This document shows positions 1 through 5,912 of a stretch of DNA of 8,465 bases, one piece after another (position 1 is the stretch's first letter; the number at the start of each line of letters is the position of its first letter). The notes beneath the pieces were generated by a model. It did no database searches. It was not told the origin of the DNA and saw only the letters and a program-made list of their open reading frames with translations. The translations under genes were made by a program, and so were the position numbers. The DNA is taken from NCBI GenBank assembly GCA_003164305.1, contig PLSZ01000257.1, positions 1 to 8,465 of the forward strand, written 5' to 3'. The DNA comes from Acetobacteraceae bacterium (GTDB lineage Bacteria > Pseudomonadota > Alphaproteobacteria > Acetobacterales > Acetobacteraceae).

Positions 1-485
1 TGCCCTTGGTTTTGCCCCTATTACATGAGTTCCATCGCGGCACGTCGGCGAGACAACAGCGTAACGGCGGTTGTCATTGGTAGATTCTCGAAACCGCCAG
101 TTGCGGTTCTCGCACGGCAGCCACACCCGCCCGGCGCGCTTTCACAGGGTTTCGATCGGGCAAAGAACTTGCCGGCGAGGCGGCTCACGCAATCTGTCAC
201 CCATGGTCCCGCCGACGAAGATCATCTTCATGGTTCTCGTAGGCTGGCGCGGTCGTCATCAGTATTGTCGGCACCGCGAAAAAGGCCGCCATCCGGAACA
301 GAAAAGCGGCGCGCGGCCGCGGCTTCAAAGGTGAAATCCCACGACCGCCCGGAGAAGGGCCTTCCGGACCGGGGTTCAGCCGCCTCCGCCATAGCCGTCC
401 AGGTCCGCCCCCTGTTTGAACATCGAGTCATCTCTGTAAGATGGCCGACCGATCCAACCACCGCCCCTTGTGAGGAGAGCCCGCC
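1..485. other. Left-edge stretch without a convincing intact gene
   Basis: No open frame here has a credible ribosome binding site together with a protein-like composition; the longest one (from 25, plus strand) is rich in Arg, Pro and Ser and runs into the cupin gene in another frame, as expected of chance reading in GC-rich DNA. Two things stand out. A hydrophobic peptide can be read from 203 to about 241 and continues in another frame from 243 to 419, so a decayed small membrane-protein gene is possible. The block 369-383 is repeated exactly at 941-955, on the other side of the cupin gene. The last 70 bases hold a candidate promoter and the cupin ribosome binding site. Confidence 0.5.
416..442 (+). 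promoter_or_regulatory. Candidate promoter of the cupin gene
   Basis: TTGAAC (416-421) and TAAGAT (437-442) resemble sigma70-type -35 and -10 boxes. The spacer is 15 bases, shorter than the usual 17, and a TG lies directly before the -10 box. The cupin start codon follows 43 bases later, with a GAGGAG ribosome binding site at 472-477. The call rests on box similarity only. Confidence 0.3.
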
Positions 486-938
486 ATGCCGAACCTGCCC
501 GAGATGTTCCCTGGCGTCACGCTGAAGGGCGAAAGCGTTGACAGCCTGACCTGGAACATTCTCGGCCAGACCTACAAGCCGTTACAGGTGTCGGAAGACA
601 GCTTCTCCTGGCACGCGCTGCTGCCGCCCGGGACATTCGTTCCGCCGCACATTCATCTGACCCAGGATGAGTTCATCTACATGCTGGAAGGCCAGTTCGA
701 TCTGCTGCTGGACGGGCAGTCCTCCAGCGCGAAAGCCGGCGATCTGATCCGCCTGCCGCGCGGCATACCGCATGGGTTGTTCAACAACAGTCAGGCGAAC
801 ATTACCTGCCTGTTCTGGGTCGCGCCAACGCGCCGGCTGTGGGATCTGTTCCTGGCGATCGACAACGTGCCGGACCCCGGCGAGGTGGTGCGTCTTGCCG
901 CCGCGCACGAGGTGAATTTCCTGCCGCCGCCCGGTTGA
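486..938 (+). CDS. Small single-domain cupin protein
   Basis: The 150-residue product is a single cupin (Cupin_2-type) beta-barrel. Cupin motif 1 is visible as H55-x-H57-x4-E62 followed by a Gly at 69, and motif 2 as G85-D-x5-P91 ending with H96, so the usual three-His/one-Glu metal site appears complete. There is no signal peptide or membrane segment, so it is probably cytoplasmic. The start is set by GAGGAG at 472-477, eight bases before the ATG. Members of this family include dioxygenases, isomerases and small-molecule binding proteins, and the sequence does not choose among them. The gene converges on a flavin monooxygenase gene, and the two stop codons are nine bases apart. A link between the two in breakdown or modification of an aromatic or other small molecule is possible but is only inferred from proximity. 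Confidence 0.9.
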   Translation: MPNLPEMFPGVTLKGESVDSLTWNILGQTYKPLQVSEDSFSWHALLPPGTFVPPHIHLTQDEFIYMLEGQFDLLLDGQSSSAKAGDLIRLPRGIPHGLFNNSQANITCLFWVAPTRRLWDLFLAIDNVPDPGEVVRLAAAHEVNFLPPPG

Positions 939-947
939 CCCCGGGGT

Positions 948-2201
948 TCAGCCGCGCGGCCGGTTCACCTGCTCCTTCGCGAACCCGGCCATCGCGGCGT
1001 AGCCGCGCACGATCGCCTCCCGCTCGGCGTGCGATGCGATCGCGTCCACGTTGGTAAATCCCTTCGGCGCGCGTTCCTCCATCACGTCGATAACGCGCTC
1101 CGGTCCGCCTTTGCGATTGTTCAGCACGATGTCCGCCGTCATCGGCCGGCGTTCGGCGTCATAGGCGGCCAATGCGTCCGCCACCGGCATGCCGGTGGCC
1201 AGATGACGGGCCAGGGCGACCGCGTCCAGCACCGCCTGGCTCGCGCCGTTGGAGCCGACCGGATACATCGGGTGCGCGGCGTCGCCCAGAAGCGTGGCGC
1301 GGCCGAACGACCAGCGGGGCAGGGGATCGCGATCGCACAGCGGATACTCATAGAACGTCCCGGACGCCCGGATCAGCGCCAGTGGATCGACGAAATCCAG
1401 GCGGAACCGGTCTCGCACGAATGGCTCCACTTCGGACCATTCTCCCGGCCGGTTCCAGTCCTCGCGCCGTGGCGGCGTGCCGGAGGCATCGGCGGTGCGC
1501 GCCATGACAGCCCAGTTGGTGAGACGGCGGGCCGGGGAGGCGGAGTCGAAGTGGATGGGGTAGAAGACGAACTTCGCCGCCATGCCGCCGGCGATGACCA
1601 TGGTGCGGCCGTCCTCGTACACCGGCCAGTCGGCGGCGCCGCGCCAGAGCATGGTGCCGTTCCAGACCGGGGCGCCCTCGGCCGGGTAGAAGACGCCCCG
1701 CGTGACGGAGTGAATGCCGTCGGCGCCCACCAGCGCGTCGCCATGGGCGGTGATCGTTTCTCCCCCGTTGCGCTGTTCGAAGCGGGCGTCGATCTGGTCG
1801 CCGCGTTCGGCGAACGCAACAAGGCGGCAACCGGTCCTGATCGCGTCGTGGCCCAGACGGTCCCTTACGGCGTCGAGCAACACGGTGTGCAACTTGCCGC
1901 GATGGATGGAGAATTGTGGCGTGTCGAGGCCGGCGTCGAGGCCGCGCGCCTCTCGCCAGACCATCTGACCGAAGCGATTGGCGTAGATCAGTTCGCGGGT
2001 GCGGATCCCGGCGCGGTCCAGCGCGGGCAGCAGTCCCAGATTGGCGAGTTCCTTGATCGCGTGAGGCAGGGTATTGATCCCGACACCCAGTTCCCTGGGC
2101 TCTTGCACTTGCTCGAACACGGTGGCGCCAATGCCGGCCGCGTGGAGCGAAAGGGCCGCCGCCAGCCCGCCAATGCCGCCGCCCACGATCAGAACGTGCA
2201 T
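948..2201 (-). CDS. FAD-dependent aromatic monooxygenase, PhzS/salicylate-hydroxylase-like
   Basis: The 417-residue product is a group A flavoprotein monooxygenase, which uses NAD(P)H and O2 to hydroxylate an aromatic ring. Visible motifs are the N-terminal dinucleotide fold G7-x-G9-x2-G12, the DG motif around D161-G162 in ALVGADGIHS, and the second FAD motif GDAAHPMYP at 306-314. Several blocks (QFSIHRGKLH near 96-105, the WRG at 186-188, SNGASQAVLDA at 317-327, VNRPR at the C-terminus) resemble the phenazine enzyme PhzS as I remember it, and the length is typical. The ATG at 2201 is preferred because it places the nucleotide fold at the N-terminus and has GAGG four bases upstream; the in-frame ATG at 2324 would add 41 unlikely residues without a ribosome binding site. 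No phenazine genes are nearby, so the substrate is unknown. The frame is intact. Confidence 0.9.
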   Translation of the reverse strand: MHVLIVGGGIGGLAAALSLHAAGIGATVFEQVQEPRELGVGINTLPHAIKELANLGLLPALDRAGIRTRELIYANRFGQMVWREARGLDAGLDTPQFSIHRGKLHTVLLDAVRDRLGHDAIRTGCRLVAFAERGDQIDARFEQRNGGETITAHGDALVGADGIHSVTRGVFYPAEGAPVWNGTMLWRGAADWPVYEDGRTMVIAGGMAAKFVFYPIHFDSASPARRLTNWAVMARTADASGTPPRREDWNRPGEWSEVEPFVRDRFRLDFVDPLALIRASGTFYEYPLCDRDPLPRWSFGRATLLGDAAHPMYPVGSNGASQAVLDAVALARHLATGMPVADALAAYDAERRPMTADIVLNNRKGGPERVIDVMEERAPKGFTNVDAIASHAEREAIVRGYAAMAGFAKEQVNRPRG

Positions 2202-2421
2202 GTGCCCTCGCGCCGGAGAATATGGCCGGTTGTCCGGCGGCACTGTCACATGAGGAGAACCGGTCGTCGAGGCGGGGAGGCCGGAGTGAGAGCATTTCGG
2301 CTGCGTTGGGGGTAGGCGGATCATTTGTCTTGGACGTCCGAAACGGGGGGCTGGTATGACGGTGGTCCCCGGGTGGCCGTCCGAGCGGAAGTGTCGTAAC
2401 GACGACGGGTGCCACGGGTGA

Positions 2422-2498
2422 GCGCCCTTAGCTCAGGTGGATAGAGCAACAGCCTTCTAAGCTGTGGGTCGCTGGTTCGAGTCCAGCAGGGCGCGCCA
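2422..2498 (+). tRNA. tRNA-Arg, anticodon TCT
   Basis: All four arms fold. The acceptor stem pairs gcgccct (2422-2428) with agggcgc (2488-2494), followed by discriminator G and an encoded CCA at 2496-2498. The D stem is gctc/gagc, the anticodon stem acagc/gctgt, and the T stem gctgg/ccagc around the ttcgagt loop. The seven-base anticodon loop cttctaa puts TCT at 2456-2458, which reads the rare AGA codon. The gene marks the boundary between the metabolic genes on the left and defence-type and transposon-derived DNA on the right, the usual place for an integrated island. I found no second copy of its 3' end in the window. Confidence 0.97.
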
Positions 2499-2513
2499 AT
2501 ATCAACGGGTTAG

Positions 2514-2541
2514 CTGACTGCTGATTATCAGTTGTCATAAT
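2514..2541 (+). promoter_or_regulatory. Candidate mntA-hepT promoter with palindrome in the spacer
   Basis: CTGACT (2514-2519) and CATAAT (2536-2541) match the sigma70-type -35 and -10 boxes at four and five of six positions, with a 16-base spacer. An imperfect palindrome spans 2515-2537, centred on 2526, with inner arms CTGAT and ATCAG, so it occupies the spacer and touches both boxes. That is a classic operator position, and many toxin-antitoxin operons repress themselves. With no loop at its centre it is better suited to binding a dimeric protein than to forming an RNA terminator for the tRNA. A start near 2548 would leave a leader of about 110 bases before mntA. Function is inferred from the pattern. 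Confidence 0.4.
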
Positions 2542-2660
2542 GGCTGTCAAAACACTTTGGGTCAACGCGACCGTCAGCGAGCCCGTTCGAATGGTCTCGT
2601 GTCGGCTGAGCGTGGCGGGGACCGGAGCCAGCCGAAACACATTGTGGTAAAGGACCGGGT

Positions 2661-2963
2661 ATGGCCGCTCACATCTTTCCCGATGCCGATGCCCTGGCTT
2701 CAATTTGCCGAAACCACGGCATCCGGCGCCTGTCATTGTTTGGTTCCACGCTGAAGGGCACTGCTCGCCCGGACAGCGATGTGGACTTGCTTGTGGAATT
2801 CGAGCCCGGGGCCACCCGCGGCCTCCTGACCATGGCTCACATCGAAATCGAGCTTTCCGCGCTTCTGCATGGCCGCAGGGTCGATCTGCGGACCGCTGGC
2901 GACCTCAGCCGCTACTTCAGCGACGATGTCGTGCGCACGGCGGAGACACAGTTTGCCGCCTGA
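2661..2963 (+). CDS. mntA: MntA-type minimal nucleotidyltransferase antitoxin
   Basis: The 100-residue product is a minimal nucleotidyltransferase. The family signature GSx10DxD is complete, with G28-S29 and the metal-binding acids D40 and D42; a third acid, D75 in the RRVDLRT strand, is in the expected place. Characterised MntA antitoxins transfer AMP units from ATP onto a tyrosine in the HepT active-site motif and so silence the toxin. All residues needed for that are present, so the enzyme looks functional. The start is supported by AAAGGA at 2649-2654, six bases before the ATG. The gene overlaps the hepT gene by 11 bases when hepT is read from its TTG start, so the two are probably translated together. 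The pair lies directly downstream of the tRNA-Arg gene. Confidence 0.92.
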   Translation: MAAHIFPDADALASICRNHGIRRLSLFGSTLKGTARPDSDVDLLVEFEPGATRGLLTMAHIEIELSALLHGRRVDLRTAGDLSRYFSDDVVRTAETQFAA

Positions 2964-3291
2964 GGACACCACCCGCGTTCGTCACATGATTGAGGCCGCG
3001 CGGGCGGCGGTCGAGTTCAAGGGCGGGCGCTCGCGCGCGGACCTCGACGCTGATCTGATGCTGCTGTTCGCCGTTGTGCAGGCGATACAGATTATTGGCG
3101 AGGCCGCGTCGAGAGTATCGCAGAACACAAGGCGGGCGACACCTTCGGCGCCGTGGGCGAGTATCGTGGGCATGCGCAATCGACTGGTGCATGCTTATGC
3201 CGACATCGATCATGAGGTCGTGTGGAAAACCGTCACGGTGGAAATTCCGGCGGTGCTGCCTCAACTGGCGGCACTGGTTTCCGGCGATTGA
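2953..3291 (+). CDS. hepT: HepT-type HEPN ribonuclease toxin
   Basis: The 112-residue product is an all-helical HEPN-domain protein of the HepT family, the toxin partner of MntA. The catalytic RX4HXY motif is intact: R75, H80 and Y82. In studied systems this motif cleaves RNA and its tyrosine is the residue AMPylated by MntA. Other family-like blocks are the N-terminal MPPEDTTRVRHMIEAA, the IIGEAASRVS helix at 47-56, and DIDHEVVW at 84-91. The start is taken as TTG at 2953: GGAG at 2942-2945 lies seven bases upstream, and homologues begin at this point. It overlaps the end of mntA. A longer reading from 2869 lies inside mntA and adds residues unlike the family. Toxin and antitoxin both appear intact. 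Confidence 0.9.
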   Translation: MPPEDTTRVRHMIEAARAAVEFKGGRSRADLDADLMLLFAVVQAIQIIGEAASRVSQNTRRATPSAPWASIVGMRNRLVHAYADIDHEVVWKTVTVEIPAVLPQLAALVSGD

Positions 3292-3489
3292 CCCGCGGCT
3301 CAGGCACTGCATTCCTGTCCCTCGCGTCGGTTCGAAAGCAAGCATGGGCCTGCTGTTAGCCGCATCGGGCCTTCCGGTTTCTCCGCCGCTGGCGGGACGC
3401 TGTATCCCCGGCGACTTGGATTGGGGCATTCATCGCTCGTTAAGTGGTCGCCGATATCCTCGCGGGTACTCTGCCAGCAAGGAAGCATC

Positions 3490-4749
3490 GTGTCCGCGCA
3501 AAATCATATTGCGATTCATACCCCGATGATGTCGGAGCATCAGGGCTCGGTTCGCCTCGCCGCGAGCATTGATCTATCCGGCAAAGTTGAAACACTCTGG
3601 TTCACGTGTGACCGCTGCTATGCGAGCGGCCTTGCGTCGCAAACCTGCGATGCGTTCCTGCTGGCGATCCTGCCTCTCGCAATGCGCCTGGGCCTGCCCA
3701 TCAAAGTCCAGGGACCCGTTTCGCGGCAACTGCTGACCAATCTGTCGGACACCTGGATGACGTTGGCCAGCAAGGTCATGGCCGGGACGCGTGCGGTTCC
3801 GATCGAAGCTCCCCAGCCGATAACCCGTGACTGGGGTGGGGAAGGCGTGGTGACTGGCTTCTCCGCCGGTATCGACTCGTTCTGCACGATCATTGATCAG
3901 CCAACCGGTGCCAAAGTGACGCACCTGCTGTTCAACAACGTCGGCTCGCACGGCCAGACAGATCAGGACGCGCAGGTCTTTCGCGACCGCCTGGCTCGCC
4001 TCTACCCCGTCGCCCGCGATGTGTTGGGTCTGCCGCTGATCGCGGTCGATTCCAACCTCGATGCCATCCTGGGCATGGACTTCCAGCTTACGCACACAAT
4101 CAGGAACACCGCCGTCGCGATGTTGTTCCAAAGCATGGCGGGACGCTTCCTCTATTCCTCAACGGTGCATCAAAGCGATGCCTGTCATGGATTTTCCGAC
4201 GATATCGGATACGCCGATTCCTACCTGCTGCCACTGTTATCGACCGAGACAACGCAATGCCTGAGCAGCGGTGGCGAGTACACGCGCTTCGAAAAAACCG
4301 CGATTGTCGCTGCATCGCCGCTTACCCGAACCACGCTGGACATCTGCGTTGACCCAACCGCGGCGGCCGGGATCAACTGCTCGAAATGCTGGAAATGTTT
4401 ACGCACGCAACTGACTTTGGAGATCATCGACACACTTCGGGAGTTCGACGCGGTGTTCGATGCGGAAGTCCACGGACGGTATCGGTGGCTGCATTTGTGC
4501 GACGTGCTGCGCAGCAAGGACAAGCTGCTGGCGGAAATCGCCACCGCCATCGATTCGCGCGACTTCGAAGTTCCGGCCTCCGCTCGCCTTCTCGCGGCCC
4601 TGGTGCCAAACGCGCTGATCCACGAGGTTCTGACTGGTTGGACGCATGCGAACACGAAGTATCCCTTTGGGTCCGCCTCGCAAACACCGCGCCGGCTGAC
4701 GGGCTGTCTGATGCGGACGTTGCGATACTCAGCGCGTGCCTCCGCCTGA
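3490..4749 (+). CDS. QueC-like PP-loop ATP pyrophosphatase family protein, function unknown
   Basis: The 419-residue product carries an ATP-binding PP-loop S125-A-G127-I-D129-S130 (the SGGxDS signature), which adenylates a substrate in this superfamily. A C-terminal group C286, C297, C300 and C303 (CSKCWKC region) matches the zinc-binding Cys pattern of QueC, the enzyme that makes 7-cyano-7-deazaguanine. The protein is nearly twice the length of QueC, with about 115 residues before the PP-loop, and no other queuosine gene is nearby, so it is unlikely to be housekeeping QueC. Long QueC-like proteins occur in the Qat anti-phage system, in some CBASS systems and in polysaccharide clusters; none of the Qat or CBASS partners is visible here. 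The GTG start at 3490 is supported by AAGGA at 3479-3483, six bases upstream; TTG 3421 and ATG 3526 lack such a site. Its C-terminus may be frameshifted. Confidence 0.75.
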   Translation: MSAQNHIAIHTPMMSEHQGSVRLAASIDLSGKVETLWFTCDRCYASGLASQTCDAFLLAILPLAMRLGLPIKVQGPVSRQLLTNLSDTWMTLASKVMAGTRAVPIEAPQPITRDWGGEGVVTGFSAGIDSFCTIIDQPTGAKVTHLLFNNVGSHGQTDQDAQVFRDRLARLYPVARDVLGLPLIAVDSNLDAILGMDFQLTHTIRNTAVAMLFQSMAGRFLYSSTVHQSDACHGFSDDIGYADSYLLPLLSTETTQCLSSGGEYTRFEKTAIVAASPLTRTTLDICVDPTAAAGINCSKCWKCLRTQLTLEIIDTLREFDAVFDAEVHGRYRWLHLCDVLRSKDKLLAEIATAIDSRDFEVPASARLLAALVPNALIHEVLTGWTHANTKYPFGSASQTPRRLTGCLMRTLRYSARASA

Positions 4750-4800
4750 TCCAGGACAGACAGCGAGACGCGCATCCCCGAGGTGTACTTCTATCTCAAA

Positions 4801-4827
4801 TGTGAGATCCCGCTTACGGGATTCACA
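4801..4827. terminator. Stem-loop between converging transcription units, possible terminator
   Basis: The left arm TGTGAGATCCCG (4801-4812) pairs with CGGGATTCACA (4817-4827) around a four-base loop CTTA, with a single bulged base. It lies 52 bases beyond the stop of the QueC-like gene and downstream of the minus-strand tniB remnant, where a two-way terminator would be expected. Neither side has a good T-run (the minus-strand side reads TTTGAG), so a Rho-independent role is uncertain. It could also be the end of a mobile element or a dispersed palindromic repeat. Confidence 0.4.
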
Positions 4828-4893
4828 GGGACGCGACTCCGCCGACATTCACCGCGCCCTCATGGCCGAAATCGTCGTAGTGGCGCGAGTCGT

Positions 4894-5568
4894 TCAAAAT
4901 GACGGGTTGTGGCTCGCGCTGTAACTTCCCACCACGGGCTGCAATCCGGTGTGAAGACCCGTCAGAATCGGTGACGCGAGACAGTAGTCGAAATGCCCGT
5001 GAAGATAACGTCGTGCGTTGTCGTCGAACCACCCATCCCCAACGACCGACCCAATCTCCCGCAACTCCACAAGCATCGAAGTCACGCCGGACCCACGGAT
5101 GTTATGCACGTCGTCGATCAATAACAGGCGCAGGCCCACGGCGAGCATGGTCCGGTAGATTTCCAGGCGCTGCTGCGCGGTGCTTTCACGGCGGTCGGCC
5201 GGTTGTCCCAGAGCCGCGCGAATGGCGGACAGGAGTTGTGGGATTCGCGGGCCATTGGGCGCCTGGATCATCGTGACCGGAATTCTGGAAATCTGGGCTC
5301 AGAGGTCTTCCGGCGGCAACATGCGCGCGATGAAACGACGGGCAATCGCTGTCTTACCGTTGTTGCTGGCACCAACGATGAGCAGGTTGTCCGGTCGCTG
5401 GCGCCGTTCCGAGCGAAGAATGCGCTCCAGTTCGCTGATGGCGTTCTGGGCGCGTCCATAACCAATCCAGCGATCCCGGTCGATCGTCGCGATTCGGCGT
5501 TCGTCAGGCAACAGCAGGCCCGGACGCACGGCCTCGTCCAGATGCGCGGTATCGCCGCCCGGGGTCAT
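4894..5568 (-). pseudogene. tniB: tniB transposition ATPase, broken by an in-frame stop and truncated
   Basis: This is a remnant of a TniB-family AAA ATPase, the partner of the TniA integrase in Tn5053/Tn7-like elements. Translation from ATG 5568 gives the family-like IDRDRWIGYGRA block, then Walker A GASNNGKT (5350-5373). A TGA at 5299-5301 stops the frame just after RMLPPEDL. The same frame continues downstream with TniB-like sequence, including IPVTMIQAPNGPR and Walker B LRLLLIDDVHN near 5110-5130, as far as VELREIGS near 5040. So a single base change probably created the stop. After about 5035 the residues no longer resemble TniB, and the C-terminal part of the ATPase (sensor and lid regions) is missing; the frame closes at 4894. 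The two defects together make a working protein very unlikely. The origin of the last 140 bases is not recognised. Confidence 0.8.
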
Positions 5569-5810
5569 CCACAGGTCCTCGACGTCGCCGAACGGCTCGA
5601 TGAACGCGGGCGGCATCGGCGTTCGCGGCGACGGCAACGAAAGTCCAGCAACCGTTCCGGTGACGGTGACATCGTCACCCGAGACTTGTGCCGTCGCGGC
5701 ACGCCGTGCCTGCCGTGATCGTTCGGCTTTCATCCGAGAGGTCGCGGTTCGGCCCCGCTCCTCGACCGCGCGGACCTGTGAAGCGGCTTGGCCCAGGTTA
5801 GAATGTCCCC
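5569..5810 (-). pseudogene. Probable tniA 3' remnant fused in frame to tniB
   Basis: Directly upstream of the tniB start and in the same frame lies a basic Arg/Ala-rich stretch (AVEERGRTATSRMKAERS and following), then a Pro-containing linker and the acidic-aromatic end IEPFGDVEDLW. This resembles the C-terminal tail of TniA-type Mu-like transposases, which often end in a PF-D-x-x-E-x-W-like sequence immediately before tniB. Here no stop separates the two, so a small deletion or substitution would have fused them. The catalytic DDE core of TniA is absent: the sequence gives way to the ISAs1 fragment a little farther on. The right-hand limit is approximate. An N-terminal extension of the ATPase itself is the alternative. 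Confidence 0.4.
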
Positions 5811-5912
5811 TTTTGGTGTGCGGATGGCCTATCAGGCGGCGTCCAGAACCGCCCACCTCGGGCGAGGCTTGTGCCGGTAGTCGATAGGGGGGACCCGCGC
5901 GGCGCGGAGTGC

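Noticed and set aside
25..525. Plus-strand open frame of 166 codons
   Set aside because: Arg/Pro/Ser-rich chance frame with no ribosome binding site that overlaps the better-supported cupin start in another frame.
1029..2315. Long plus-strand open frame opposite the monooxygenase gene
   Set aside because: It is the antisense shadow of a clear FAD monooxygenase, a usual effect of high GC at third positions; its product has no recognisable motif.
2202..2324. 41-residue N-terminal extension of the monooxygenase
   Set aside because: No ribosome binding site at ATG 2324, and the FAD fold normally begins at the N-terminus as with ATG 2201.
2428..2736. Minus-strand frame containing AGLEPATHSLEG
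   Set aside because: This peptide is the well-known false translation of the reverse strand of a tRNA gene; it overlaps tRNA-Arg.
3421..3489. Upstream TTG start for the QueC-like gene
   Set aside because: GTG 3490 has AAGGA at ideal spacing, while TTG 3421 has no such site and adds residues without family resemblance.
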